DNA of 64,000 nt from Dolomedes plantarius (lineage: Eukaryota; Arthropoda; Arachnida; Araneae; Dolomedidae). The DNA lies in the NCBI GenBank assembly GCA_907164885.2, contig OU015500.1, positions 51,999,033 to 52,063,032 on the forward strand. Direction: 5' to 3'. The translations under genes and the position numbers were made by a program. Below, one piece after another: positions 10,843 to 23,030 of this stretch (positions within the stretch are counted from its first letter, which is position 1; each line of letters starts with the position of its first letter). The notes beneath the pieces were generated by a model. It had not been told where the DNA came from. It worked only from the letters and a program-made list of their open reading frames with translations, and made no database searches.

Positions 10843-12609
10843 ATTATATATCAAATTGAAATACACATGGAAATAGATGTGATACATGTTTTCAAGTATT
10901 ATAAAGTACATTATTTTAAATTAAATGATTTTTTCTTACGTTTTAATCAAACAGTTCATATCTATCACACATCACCAATGATCGACCACTTTAGGTTTTG
11001 AAAGTGATATTGGTTTCACGTACGGACTGTTATTGCTCGTTTTGACAATAAGGGAGGTCCCTAAAATTTTCTGAAAGCATCAGTATTACAGCATGAAAGG
11101 AAACCTAAACAAACATTTTATAATTTATTACTCTACTTTTTGATGGGCAGTGTAAGAATTTATTTTGCAATATATAGAACTGAACGTTTATCATTTTTGG
11201 AAAAAAAATTGCGTTTTCTTAATAAGTAAAATTTATTTCGCTCTAAATCTAAATAAAGGTCCTTAATATACAATGCGACTTGAACCTTAAACGCGAACAA
11301 AATACGAAGATAAATACATTAGAATATGTGAGAAGAAAATTGTTTCTATTCACTGATTTATAATGCTGCTGCAACAATCAGTTATCTTTATTCCAGAACT
11401 TCCAAGTATGTAGCTTACGTGACAAGTATAATGAACAGAAATAGTATATGGCTGCCATTAGTGAGTGTCTGACAAAAGTAGGAAATATTATACGTGACAG
11501 AACGTTTATGTGTTATTTACAAACTAGTAGATGCTCTGAAAACTTAATGAGGCTATTATTTACTTTCCCAAAGTCTTTTCTATTGAATTTCTTAGCCACG
11601 TAGCTCATATATGAGAGCTTAAATGATTTAGTAGGTTCATTAAAATAAGTGAAATAAAAGTTAAATGATTTTAATGTGCAAAAGAAATGATGAAAGAAAT
11701 TTCTTTTCCTAAATAAAAATCATTTAACATACGTCAAGAAGTACATTAATTTTTTAATTAAAATTCAGTAGACGTTTAAGATTTATGTTATGAAAAAGCC
11801 ACATTTTAAATTATACTTGTATTTTCATATTTACTAAGGGAATATTAAAATGTTTGAAAAATAATAAATGCCAAACTAAAATATTTTTTGAGAAATACGT
11901 CCTTACTCAGTTCAATTAGACTAAAAAAGAACGTATCGAGGTATAGCTAGAATCAGTAAACTCATATGTTTCTAAATATGCGATTGCGTTTATATTTTAC
12001 TGTATGTATATGTTTGTGATGAAAAAGGTAGAAATCAAATGTTTTAAATTAAACTACAAATGCTTCAATTTTAAAGTGTTGCATAGTTAAACTTTTAAAA
12101 TAATTTCAACTGAAAAGTGCAAAGAAAAATTTTCTGTAACTATAAGTCAAGCTAGGAAATAAAATAGCGTGTTTCATTACCTGATCAATTTTACATCGAT
12201 ACATATTCCAATAAAATTTGGTTATTTTCACGTAAATATACAATCTATACTAATTAGAGGAAAAACCATGAATTTCTAGAAGTATCTGAAAAATAGGGGC
12301 TGCTCTTTCATATTTATAATTTTGTATATACCAAAAAATAATGATGTATGAAATAGGAGAATAGGATGACTGAATTTTTAATGACGGACATTTTAAAAGT
12401 AGTTATGTGTAATATACTCCAGTTTCAATCACATACTTTTTCAAATCAATTGTTCTTCAACTGTAAATTTAAATTATACAGAAAATTTAAACTTGAAATT
12501 GGATGCAAATTTAGAATGTTTCTAAAAGTAATTCATGTTGCATCTGAATACGTCACGTGCAATGAAAATCGTTCATGTTACAGTTTCCATGAATGTTAGT
12601 AGGATAATT

Positions 12610-12611
<2 letters not shown>
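10843..12611. other. AT-rich stretch, nothing recognised
   Basis: About 1.8 kb without recognisable genes or repeat families. A short open frame at 12366-12599 has no familiar motif. Confidence 0.5.

Positions 12612-12675
<64 letters not shown>
12612..12675. repeat. (TA)n microsatellite
   Basis: About 31 TA units that end directly at the left terminus of the Tc1 copy at 12676. Confidence 0.95.
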
Positions 12676-12677
<2 letters not shown>

Positions 12678-13946
12678 GGTGGTTATCAAAATAATGGAAA
12701 CACTAAGAAACATCATGAAAATCTTTATTAATTCGGCGCAGGATCACTTTTGTCATATAATAAAACCTGATTCACCTTGGAACTGGATTATACAAGTCAT
12801 GAATAGTGATTAAGAATATATTATATCATACTTCAGAGAAAAATCATGAAAGTACCTGTAGAGATGCTGTGGTGGATAACGATACCTAGCTCTATCGGCT
12901 GATACAGATCACAGTGGTTGGATGATATATAGACGGGGGGGATTGTACAGGGCAAGATATGATATTTGACTTCTTTTTCATGCTTTTTAAACCAATACTT
13001 GATAGATTTAGCTGCATGTATAGAGGGTTTATCATCCTGGAGAACGCCATCTCCTGCAAGAAACAATGTTTGCCCCATAGGTTGGACTAGTGAGCTAAAA
13101 TTTCGACATAGTCCTTTCCATTCAATCTCCCTTTTAGGGTTATAATAAGGCCTGAAAAAAACCATGAGAGGCCATCCCAAACCCTGATAGATTTATCTCC
13201 ATGATTGAAAATTGAGATGAGACTGCCAGAATCTTACGCTTGAGTAGGTGTTCAGCAGACATACGCACGTCCTGTCCCAAGGAAAAATGTGAACAATGAT
13301 TAGTCGGACCAAATGCCGTTTTTCGACATATTACTCGACCAGGATTTGCACTCGTGGCAACATTGTGGACGATATTTTGTATTGGCATCTATTATGAATG
13401 GTTTGGGAATAGCTATTTTTCCGTAAATACTTTGTTTGTGAAGTTCCCATCTACCTCTGATGGTTGATACCGGACCATGCAAATTTAAATTGAGCTCTTC
13501 GGTCATTTTAGTTGCAGTTGTTTTCTTTCTTCATGTCACAATCCGCTTCAATACCTCGTCCGTCTCTTTCACTCAGCTCTCCTTTCATCCACTATTATGT
13601 TTGGCAAAAGTTGTTTTTCCGTGCACTCTGTATGCTATCATGACTTTCGATATCATAGCTCTAAAAACACCGATTAGTCTGGGGGTTGCAGTAACAGATA
13701 CTCCAATTTAAACGCGCTCAAACAATTTGCCCTTTTTGCAAGGTCTACAAAGTTTGACATTTTACACTGTTACCACCAAAAGCACTATGCCCTTAGCTTC
13801 ATTACTGCTACCTGACAATAGAATAATACATACACTATATTATATAAAAAATACCGGTGGCCAGACTTGTTTTTTAAGGAATACGAAGCACATTCCTAAA
13901 CACCAGTGATATTGATAGGTGTTTCCATTATTTTGATAACCACCTG
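12676..13946 (-). mobile_element. Tc1-like transposon, copy A, dead
   Basis: Inverted termini CAGGTGGTTATCAAAATAAT at 12676 and its complement ending at 13946 bound 1271 bp. The transposase is on the minus strand in at least four frameshifted pieces. Near 13700-13510 lies a helix-turn-helix region; near 13506-13310 follows KIAIPKPFIIDANTKYRP. Near 13180-12900 lies LFLAGDGVLQDDKPSIHAAK, containing the second catalytic Asp (QDD), and then LYQPIELG where the usual IIEPLW is degraded. Both sides are TA-rich (TATA at the right, a long TA array at the left), consistent with TA target use. A second copy of the same family lies at 25156 in inverse orientation. Confidence 0.85.
12833..13506 (-). pseudogene. 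Tc1 transposase, copy A, frameshifted
   Basis: Three overlapping open pieces (13506-13300, 13388-13140, 13180-12833) together cover much of a Tc1 transposase. The piece from 13180 carries the box GDGVLQDDKPSIHAAKSIKY and the following KHEKEVKYHILP, which align directly with DGVLQDDNPPIHKTRSIMYW in copy B at 25912-26172. At least two frameshifts and loss of the final Glu box make it non-functional. Confidence 0.8.
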
Positions 13947-13950
13947 TATA

Positions 13951-14218
13951 TACCGGATGACAAATCCACCAGAGGGCGATGTAGGCAACGCGACAGTTTT
14001 ACGTCTAAGCATGGGAAGCTGGCGTATGCCAACAAAGCGGGCCGTATACCAGAGCTAGGACAATACCAGTGTTCACGAGTTTATATTTCTGTTATATTGT
14101 GTTAGTGTGTGTCGTACCGACTTATCTAAATTTGAATAAAGTCTAGCCGGTGAATTAAACGTTTATTTACTGAAATACCCCTGGACGACACTTTGAAACT
14201 TGTTTCTACTCCCGGATC
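13951..14218 (+). repeat. 5' LTR-like repeat, Gypsy-type, 5'-truncated
   Basis: This segment is repeated at about 14727-15009, with shared words GGCAAC..CACAGTTTT, TGGGAAGCTGGC and GTGTCGTACCGACTTATCTA. The repeat also carries AATAAA (in TTTGAATAAAGTCTAG) and ends ACTCCCGGATC. A direct repeat bearing a polyadenylation signal and flanking gag-like sequence is what LTRs look like. The left edge abuts the Tc1 copy A, which probably truncated or separated it. This copy lacks about 22 bases present in the downstream copy after ACGTCT. Confidence 0.55.
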
Positions 14219-14700
14219 TCACAGTGGGGGTCTGGCCGGAATAAACTTTTTATTTTATGCCTTCGTGGATATTGTTTATTTCGATTTTAAACTGGGACTG
14301 GTTCCGGATCAAGTGAAAACAGGTAGGAGAACTTTGATTTGTAGTTACTTGATAGCAAAAATATATATGATGGATACAAAATGTATAAAAATTCAAAGAC
14401 AGAAGATTTAATCAATTTATTAACTGAAATTGAGGAAACACCACCTGCTGGGTTGACAGGAAAAAATTGAATTGGAGAAAATTTAACTTGCCCAATTGGA
14501 AAAATAGGTAGAATTAGAGAAAGTTAGAAGCCAAAGGACAAATACGAAGTCAAGAAAGTTGGAGAACATGAAGGTCCAAACCGGACCAACACTTCGGCTG
14601 ATCTAACCGTGGACTAACTACCATGTCCACACACTTCTCTGTAAATCTTTCTCACTCCCTGTCTTATTCTTTTTTTCAGATTTGTTCCCGCACAGTGAGG
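14219..14700 (+). pseudogene. Leader and gag remnant of internally deleted LTR element
   Basis: Immediately after the 5' LTR-like repeat comes GTGGGGGTCTGGCCGG, a typical leader start for this kind of element. From about 14380 a frame reads KTEDLINLLTEIEETPPAGL. After a frameshift a Glu/Lys-rich stretch follows (VELEKVRSQRTNTKSRKLEN), as in the N-terminal part of Gypsy-type gag proteins. Everything from mid-gag through pol is deleted before the 3' repeat. Not functional. Confidence 0.45.
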
Positions 14701-15175
<475 letters not shown>

Positions 15176-15991
15176 CGAGGGCCATTCTAAAAGTAAAGAG
15201 CGCTTGTTTCTCTAGTGATTTTTATTCAAGATAATGAAAGAAAACTTATTGTACAAAACATTTTTATATCTTACCTATTTTTCTACGAAGTCGCCGTTCA
15301 AATTGAACCATTTGTCAAAGCGCTGTACTACCTTTCCTATGCCTTCTGCATACTCACTTGCCGCCAAGTTTTTGAACCAGTCACTAACTTCCCCTTTCAG
15401 TTCGTCATCATTTCCATAGTGGTTTCCGCCCAAAAAATCCTTCAATTTGGTAAAAAAATAAAGTAATCACTGGGATCCAAGTCCGAGCTATAAGGTGGGG
15501 TGTTCGAAATCTTCCCAGTGAAATTGCTGAAGCAAATTCCTTCGTCAACGCACCAGCATGCGGACGAGCGAAGAAGCACAATGCCACTGGACAACACTCC
15601 ACGCCGTTTGTTTTGAATTGCACGGCGTAGTCGGTAAAGGGTCTGGCAGTAGGCTGCGGCATTTAAAAATAATGCACCATTTTGGAACTGAAGCTTCATT
15701 CATAACATTTACCATAAAATTCAGTTATCTGTCTGTAAATTTCAATAGGGTGAACATGTTTTTTACATTCAGGAAGCGTATTACGCTACGAACCTCACAC
15801 CTGGCGGGATCCTTCATTTTGTCACACATTTTAAAATCGCAAAAGTAAACAGTAAATGACCGCAGCTGCTCGTTGTTAGCGTCAAACTGGCGGGAATGAT
15901 TTGGTAAGTAAATTTCACGGCAGCGGGAGAGGTGGAAGAATTATGCGGCTCGTCAGATGAAAACGTTCTTTGCTTTCAGAATGGCCCTCGT
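15176..15991 (-). mobile_element. mariner element, internally deleted
   Basis: The termini CGAGGGCCATTCTAAAAGTA (15176) and, inverted from 15991, CGAGGGCCATTCTGAAAGCA are flanked on both sides by TA. On the minus strand, the N-terminal transposase segment MCDKMKDPARCEVRSVIRFL lies near 15825-15770 and the C-terminal part near 15560-15290. The latter contains ISNTPPYSSDLDPSDYFIF, the catalytic-region signature of mariners. The middle of the gene is gone, so this 816-bp copy is non-autonomous, although both ends are preserved. Confidence 0.85.
15290..15830 (-). pseudogene. mariner transposase remnant
   Basis: The helix-turn-helix start, including KDPARCEVRSVIRFLNVKN, is followed after a deletion by the PPYSSDLDPSDYF box (about 15510-15470). 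The tail reads DELKGEVSDWFKNLAASEYA and VVQRFDKWFNLNGDFVEK-stop (about 15410-15280). Several frameshifts are present. The order and spacing match mariner transposases of the type fused to SETMAR in mammals; here there is no SET domain. Confidence 0.75.
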
Positions 15992-16285
15992 ATATATATA
16001 TATATTATTTAACAAGGAATAGTAGACAGATTCTAACCATAAAATAGAGTTATGTGAATAACATGCTGTCGTTACATAATTAGATTTAATTTTAGTTAGG
16101 CTGGCGGGTAGAACAATTCTACCTGTAGGCATTAAGTTACTTCATACTTCAAAGTTACAAAATTATTTTACTTAATATGATTAATCTTAAGACATTTCGA
16201 TTGGAAATTGAAGAAACATATCGATACGATTAAATTTATTTGATCGAATAAATGAGATTCATTTATAACTCATTTTGCAAAGGCC
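15992..16285. other. Short TA array and AT-rich spacer
   Basis: A short TA run follows the mariner end to about 16006; the rest shows nothing recognisable. Confidence 0.5.
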
Positions 16286-16505
16286 TGTGGCGCCCTTGTG
16301 GTACAGCGCGCTGGCTTTCGATTCTGAGGGTTCTCGGGTCGAATCCCGGCGTCGCGTCACTAAAATGCCTCCGATTGTGTCGTCCCTTCATACAGGGTAA
16401 TGCTGATCCCCCTATATAGCGCCCCCGTAATAAAAGGACCTGAAAAACTGCGGTGTAATATTGACGAATGTCTTCACGACAATTGCCTCGCCATCGGTAA
16501 AGAAA
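16286..16505 (+). repeat. tRNA-derived SINE-like element
   Basis: The head GCGCCCTTGTGGTACAGCGC resembles a tRNA 5' half with A box. A canonical B box GGGTCGAATCCCGG follows at 16336-16349. The body has CTCCGATTGTGTCGTCCCTT and ends GCCATCGGTAAAGAAAAAAC. This head differs from that of the 17156-type family, so at least two SINE families are present. Confidence 0.7.
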
Positions 16506-17155
16506 AAACTCATTTTTTCAACAAATAATTGTATTAGTGGAACACGAATAGTAATACAGCCGTAACAACAATTTGTTTAATACAGATTTAATTTCAAAGA
16601 TTTTTAATTTTTAATTCTATTATTTATTATTTTCAACAATTCAGTTTTCATCACTTTCCTACCGCTAAACATCAGCGGACCTTCCGAATAATGACAACCA
16701 CATGCACTTAATAATTTCCCTCGGGAATTTGATATAAACTTCAGATATTCCGAGAAGCGCATTTCCTAAAGTTTAGCAAGCGACCCGCCTACAGATTCTT
16801 CTGTTTGTTGAAAGAAATAGAAATTTCCATGCTAAAAGTCGAAATCTATTAGTTGAACTCGAATTTAAATGGAACAAAATATTCCCAAAACCGACTATTT
16901 GGGTACACTAATCTGGCTTTTTTTGCTCAGAACTCTTGGCTAAAAAGAATATGGCCTACCTGAAACCAAATTGAGTTAACATTGTTTTCTTAAACTAAAG
17001 TTTTCATTTTGATTTGATAAGTTCTAACAAAAAATATTAATAAATTGCTTTTTTTAATTGTCCATGGAACCACTCACAATAAATGCTCTCCAAAGCCTGA
17101 TGAAACACTATTAATTAGTGCGAATAAAGGTAATATACACTTGTACTGAAACTTC
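16506..17155. other. AT-rich stretch, nothing recognised
   Basis: No coding or repeat-family signal could be supported. Confidence 0.5.
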
Positions 17156-17485
17156 TTGCGGCCTGGTGCTAGGGTGCTAGTGCGTTGGGCTTTGGACTGA
17201 GGGAGAGGAGATGCTCAGTTCCAATATTGGCGAAAGTCAACCGTTGTGTCTGGCCACATTAAATCTGTAGACAGAAATTTCCTGGTATGAGGACTTGTAG
17301 AGGGTGGGAGATGGTACGAGCTCCCCAGTTGCTTGGTCAAGGTGCTCGGTAAAGGTTGGGGTGGCACATGGAAAATTCAAACTCCGACCGTTGCTGGGCG
17401 ATTGTAAATCGGAATCTCATTACACTGCCCGCTGCCATCTCCGGTCCTGGTAAGGAGTTGTTCCGGCCAGGGAGCGTAACAACAA
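17156..17485 (+). repeat. tRNA-derived SINE, long form with 3' tail
   Basis: The head reads GCGGCCTGGTGCTAGGGTGC, with a degenerate B box (TGCTCAGTTCCAATATTGG). The body contains TTAAATCTGTAGACAGAA and GGTACGAGCTCCCCAGTTGC. The 3' end TTCCGGCCAGGGAGCGTAAC leads into an AAC/AAT-rich tail. The same 3' end (TTCCGGCCAGGGGGCCTTAG) occurs at about 36300-36325, linking the two copies. Confidence 0.7.
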
Positions 17486-17522
17486 CAATAACAATAATGA
17501 TGATAATAATAATAATAATAAC

Positions 17523-17553
<31 letters not shown>
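17486..17553. repeat. (AAC)n/(AAT)n simple repeat, SINE tail
   Basis: Trinucleotide run AACAACAATAAC followed by about 18 AAT-type units, directly after the SINE body and probably grown from its tail. Confidence 0.9.
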
Positions 17554-17555
<2 letters not shown>

Positions 17556-19613
17556 CTGCTTGCAGAAAAAAACTACTTTAGAAATTGTCATTTTAAAATG
17601 TATAAGGGTTATACATTCAGTGTATACCTTCACAAACATTAAAAATTAAGTAATAACATTCTTCTTATGTCATCAGTTATTCTGACCGTTTATTATTATT
17701 CCTAATTTCTGTATTTGCTTTCAAAAAAGGCTTACTTATTTATTATACATGTATGTATATATGTATATATTGAGCTGTGGTTCAGCAAACTACTTTTCCT
17801 AATTATTATTGGCAATTATTTACCTTCGTTAAATAAATCACATTAAAATCTGAAATGACCTCTGCTACCTATTCAGCTGTCTATGTAGCTAAATCCACCT
17901 TACGTGCCTTTGTAATGAATGACATTTTCTAAGCGAAACTGATTCTGGGGTCAGTTATTTAATAATATAATTTTATATCTTAGTGGACTGAATTAGAATC
18001 CATTAACAAAATATTTAATGCTCTTGTTAAGTGCAACTAACCAATCTTCTTACTTCCTTTAAATAAAGGTAATACTGGAATGGCTTACCTTTAACATCCT
18101 CTGAATAATACTTGAATAATAAGTCACCACTAAAAAATTTAGTTCCATGCATGTATCCTTAAAATGCATTTAATAATTGACTTCAGTTTGACACATAACT
18201 GCTAAATTCGTGACAAACTGAATAACTCTTCGGAATTAGGTTTCACAAAATGAATAATTGACTTCAAAATGTCAACGCCTTGAATAACAGATAATCTGCA
18301 CAGAATCTTTAACGAAAAAAGAATAAACGGAATCGCATTAAACATAGCGATTTTTTAATTCTTACATGACATTGCTTAGAATAGAATATACACCACAACA
18401 AATTAAACATTTCTTAGCCATTTTCTTACCATTACTCAGAATCTAATGTGCAACAACAGAATAAAAAACATTTTAGGTTGAAGTAAAATTAAACGTTACA
18501 TATTGATGCCATCTATTGACCAGAAACTTAATTACGTACAATACAAATTAAAAATAATATGATGACTAAAATGAAACAGTTATTATAATGACTTATTTAA
18601 AAATAAAAATAAAAATAGTATGCCTTTTATGAAGATTTAACACCGATGAACAATATTATAAACTATTGCAAAACTAATATACATGGAATTCAAACAAAAA
18701 TCCAGTTAGGGGAATCAATGACAGAGTGACTTAAATAAAAATAGTCCCCATTAATTCAAAACTTTCAAAACGAAGCTAAAATTGATACCATTCAAATCGA
18801 AAATTTCAGTGTTAATTTTGAAATAAGCTTATTGCTAATTTATATGATGATTCAATTTAGTAAATAATTGCTTTCATCAATTATATAGTAAAAACTAATT
18901 ATATCAAGATATATGGATGGAATACTGGAAATCAGGAATCGAAATCAGAATTATTCAATTCTGCTACTTCCATTTTCATTGAAGCACGAAAAATCATATC
19001 ATATAAAACAAAAATTCCATTTTTCACTTGAATGCAGTTTTATTAATAGAGGAAAAATCAAATTATATCATACGTAAATTTCATTTTTCCCTTGAAAGGT
19101 GTTTCATCAAAAACAAGGTATAAAATCAAAATTGCATTTAATATACACTAGAACTTTAAATAAATATCTGTATTTTTCTAGAATAACGATGCTGAAAAGG
19201 TAAACTACATTCATCTTATCACGGTTTACTCAGAAAAAAAATCACTTTTAATTTACTGAAACCAAAGTTTCACTGATAAAAAAAAAATCAATAATTAACT
19301 GTGTTACGAAACATTCAACTTCGGCTGGACTCCACATAACACAATGTGCATTCGTAAAGAATATTTCAAAACGAAACTACTGTTAGAGGCTAATCGTTGG
19401 GACACCAATTTTTTTTTGGCAGATGTCTCAATGATGATTTCCAACAGCCGGCTTGCTGGAGAGTAGGACACTTTATCTGACAGGACATCCTAACAAAAAA
19501 CATAAAACAAACCATCCTCATATTTTCTCACAAGTAAACAATCTGGATTACAGTGAAATTTCTCCACGAACCCGTCCACATTTTTCTGAATCATTACTGG
19601 CCGCCATAGAGAA

Positions 19614-19618
<5 letters not shown>
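17554..19618. other. AT-rich stretch, nothing recognised
   Basis: About 2 kb without a supportable gene. A frame at 19453-19683 runs into the TA array and has no family signature. Confidence 0.5.

Positions 19619-19671
<53 letters not shown>
19619..19671. repeat. (TA)n microsatellite
   Basis: About 26 TA units located exactly where the Penelope-like element to its right loses its 3' part. Confidence 0.95.
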
Positions 19672-19672
<1 letters not shown>

Positions 19673-21110
19673 ATTTTATTTAGAATAATTTTTAACAAGC
19701 TAAAAATCTTTTTACTGAACAAAGTGTTATAACAATTCGTAATACACGTAACGAACCTAAACTTAGTAGGTACTTTATGGAATTTAATGGTGGGAAAAAA
19801 GGAAGGGTATTTTAGGCTATTAATCTTAAATTTTTTGCTAAAGACTAAGATTCTATTATCTATTTCTTTCTTGGTAAAGTTAATTTTTTGATAGGTATTG
19901 TTTGAGTTGTATTCCCTAACAATTATTTGCTTCAAATAATCCTTACACATAAAACCGAATTTATTGCAGCCGTCTTTAATCTTTATCTTTAATGATATAG
20001 CTTGTAATTTGCTTTAAGTTTAGCTTATTTCTGACCCTAAGTTTTTAGCCCATATTTAAAATTTCTTTTAACCTAACAACTTTAACAATATTTAAATCCC
20101 CAGTTACAATATGCCCCAAAGCTGCATTAACATAGTTTTTAAACTCCTTAAGATGACAATTACATTCAGTATTAGAAATTTTGCCTAAGTTATGACTATA
20201 AAATGTGTAGCTGCAGATACCAAAGTCTCTTAACGTTTTTCGGCATTTATAAGCGACGGCGATTTCCCCATAATCTTTGATTGGTAGAGATTTAGAATTA
20301 TTGTGTACAACATTAGGTAGTTTTAAGTGCTCAAAATCTTTATCCGGAAAATTGTACAATGATCTACACCTGCTTCCCTTCCCCTTTTAACAAGCAAGTT
20401 TGTCAAGTTAAGCTTGTATGTAATTAGATCTAAAATTATTAGTTTTGTAAACCTCGAAGCAAATTTAATTGAAGGTAAATGATGTTTAATTAACCGTCTT
20501 AAGCCAGATTTTTTTTGATTAAACAAATAGCGTTTATTAATATTAATGTTTTTAAAATCAATAAACAAATTACATCTTTTTTGCAAATCATCAAGTGTCA
20601 ATTTTGATTTTAACTATTGATAATCCCTTCGTCTATTACCCCTATAATTACAATATTTATTTTTAAACCGTTCAAAAACCATGAAATTTTTATAAACGCT
20701 ATCCAAATCCACCGGCCCTTCCCCGTTAAGTTTACTGTTTAAACTGTACGAAAATAGTGTTTTTAGCTTACAAATATAGAAATTTTCAAAATCTAGCCTT
20801 TTGTATAGTTCATTAACCTCTTCTCTATAATATGCAGTTTTGCCTGCTCGAAGTTGTGTACTTGGAAATGCAAAAGTTCATAATGTAATGAGGTTTCGTC
20901 TTTAAAATTTCTGATTGTTGACCTATAGCTATTAATCCTTTTATTAAATTCAGTCCACCTTTGCCCAATATAACAAAAATTACAATCTTGACATTCTATA
21001 ATATAAATTAAGCCTTTACACTTACAAAATATGTTATCATTGACAGAATTAACCTCTATTTGAATACTATTTGATATAGGGCAAGTAAGGCACCTTTTAT
21101 CTTTACATTT
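19672..21110 (-). mobile_element. Penelope-like retroelement, N-terminal GIY-YIG (Naiad-like order), 3'-truncated
   Basis: Read on the minus strand, the first recognisable segment (about 21107-20870) has a cysteine cluster CKDKRCLTCPI. It then reads GLIYIIECQDCNFCYIGQ, the LIY...YIG signature of a GIY-YIG endonuclease (about 21014-20961). Next come RLDFENFYICKLKTLFSYSL and a linker. The segment ALGHIVTGDLNIVK (about 20135-20090) follows, then the start of a reverse transcriptase with FPTIKFHKVPTKFRFVT (about 19797-19745). Known canonical Penelope elements carry GIY-YIG at the C-terminus; the N-terminal placement fits the Naiad-type permuted clade. Several frameshifts are present, and the rest of the RT is missing where the TA array begins. 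Confidence 0.65.
20045..20601 (-). pseudogene. Penelope-like element central region (linker before RT), broken
   Basis: Two overlapping open pieces encode the part between endonuclease and RT. The upstream one (20601-20323) has LKHHLPSIKF-like basic sequence with KSGLRRLIKHHLPSIKFASR. The downstream one (20359-20045) has KTLRDFGICSYTF, the cysteine pair ECNCHLKEF and GHIVTGDLNIVK. The GH[IV]VTGDL motif recurs in invertebrate Penelope-like proteins with N-terminal GIY-YIG domains. The frame change at about 20340 indicates decay. Confidence 0.5.
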
Positions 21111-21419
21111 AGCATTTTATTAAGATTACACAGATATGTAACTAAAAAGCTGTTTGATTATTTTCAATTAATTTCCATGTATTTTGGTGTGCTGAATACG
21201 AAGAAAATTAGAAAAACCTAGACGTGAGGATTTAACATAAAATGCAAAATTCTCTTGAAATTTAGGAATTTTTTCTGAATTTTTGGTATTTTTTAAAATT
21301 AGGGTTTTTAACTAAATTTAAAGTCAAAGTTACTGTCAATTAATTCACATCAGCGCATTTAAGATATATAATGCCAAAAAATCATAACTTTCAAAGAAAA
21401 TAACTTCCAGAAGGAGCTA
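21111..21419. other. Spacer between two elements
   Basis: AT-rich; may contain the 5' flank of the Penelope-like element or of the family copy to the right. No boundary repeat was seen. Confidence 0.4.
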
Positions 21420-23030
21420 ATGGAAACCAGAATCAACATATTGCAAGCTGGCCGCTCAGGTTCTAATACTTGGAGATCAAGATAAAATTTGGGCGCCTCA
21501 TAAAGTGTGTAAACGATGTGTTGAGGACCTCCGAAATGGGTTCAAGGGTAAGAAAAAAGCTTTGAATTATGTGATTCCTATGGCATGGCAAGAGCAGCAA
21601 AAGAACCGTAGTGAAGACTGTTAGTTTTGTTCATGCGATGTGAAAGGGTATAATTCAAATGAAAACATTCCATTTTATACCCCAGTCTCCACTTTGCAAT
21701 TCGTCCCATCTCCTATGGCACAAATATACCAGTACCTAAGTCCCCTGTTAAATTGGTGGAGATACCTAGCTCGGATGAAGGTGAAGTCATACCTGAACCA
21801 GATGACGAATCAAGTACTGACTTTGAAGATGATACCAAAAGACCAAATTTTTTTCCCAGGAGGCGATGAATGATTAGGTAAGAGACTTGAATCTTCCCAA
21901 AGACGCCACTGAGTTACTCGATTCAAGGCTCAAAAGCAGGAATTTATTGTTGCCAGAAGTGTCTTTTTCATGGTACAGACATCATGAATAGGAATTGTTT
22001 CCTTACTTTGCCCAGGAAGACAATTTGGTTTATTGCATCGATGTCGAAGGTTTGATGGTTCAATTGAAAATCCAATATGATTAAACGCAATGGCGTCTTT
22101 TCATAGATTCTTCAAAAGTATGTCTCAAAGCAGTTTTGCTCCACATCGCCGGTTTTTACGCTTCCATCCCTGTAGGTCATTCCGTACACGTGAAGGAAAC
22201 CTACGAGAACTTGGAATTGATTCTTCGCAAACATAAATATGAAGACCATGGTTGGCAAGAGTGTGGGGATTTAAAGGTAATGTACATACTGCTCGAACAG
22301 CAAGCTTTTTATACCAAATACCCTTGTTTTCTGTGTCTATGGGACAGTACAAACCGACAAAATCACAGTAACAAGAAGAGTTGACAGCCGAGGGTGTTCA
22401 CAGTCGGTCAAAACAATGTCCTCCGAGAAACTTTGGTACCTACACATAAAGTTCTTCTACCACCTCTCCATATAAAATTCGGGTTGATGAAGCAGCTCGT
22501 GAAATCACTTCCAAGAAATGGAGAATGCTTAAAATATTTTGTTACAAAATTTTTTAGCCTCTTGGAGGCAAAATTGAAGGAAGGTGAGTTCGTTGAACCA
22601 GGCATTAGAAGGCTTAGAGCTGATCAAGAGTTTATCATTACCATGACGGATATTCAAAAAGAAGGGTTTATTGCATTTAATGAGGTCTTAGAGAAATTTT
22701 TAGGCAATAAGAAAGATCTTGACTACAAAAAGATCATCGGAAAAATGCTGAAAGCATTTCAAGCTTTAGGTTGCCTGATGAGTTTGAAAGTACATTTCCT
22801 ACAATCTCACGTTGACTACTTTCCTGAAAATTTGGGAGCTGTGAGTGAAGAACAAGGTGAATGATTCCACCAGGACATTAAAAAGATGTAAAGAAGATAT
22901 CAGGGAAAATTAATCATTACAAAGATGGCAGACTACTGTTGGATGCTTTAGAGAGAAATTCCAGATGCTACTCACAAGCGTAAATGTACCAAGAGGAGTC
23001 TCACAGGAAAGAAGAAACAATTTTAGTGTG
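21420..23030 (+). pseudogene. Near full-length copy of unclassified arthropod repeat-protein family
   Basis: Conserved blocks appear in order over 1.6 kb. A Cys-rich start WAPHKVCKRCVEDLRNGFKG (about 21490-21550) is followed by FCSCDVKGYNSN (21630s) and LKAVLLHIAGFYASIPVGHS (about 22125-22185). Next come ECGDLKVMYILLEQ and YPCFLCLWDST (about 22258-22350). The longest block, 22394-22864, includes LLPPLHIKFGLMKQLVKSL and SLKVHFLQSHVDYFPENLGA. This set is familiar from a highly multicopy arthropod protein family. A transposase-like origin is probable, but I cannot name the superfamily or catalytic residues. Frameshifts and stops (for example after 22384 and 22864) show it is broken. No inverted termini were found. 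Confidence 0.6.
22394..22864 (+). pseudogene. Longest open piece of the 21.4-23.0 kb family copy
   Basis: 156 codons stay open and carry the most conserved part of the family: LLPPLHIKFGLMK, EAKLKEGEFVEPGIRRL, FLGNKKDLDYKKIIGKML and FPENLGAVSEEQGE. After the stop at 22862 the family sequence continues in another frame (FHQDIKKM, MADYCW) to about 23000. The ATG-less start and the continuation in other frames show that this is not a standalone gene. Confidence 0.55.

Noticed and set aside
17337..17649. Opposed open frames over a SINE and an AAT repeat
   Set aside because: Produced by the SINE body and the trinucleotide repeat (poly-Ile).
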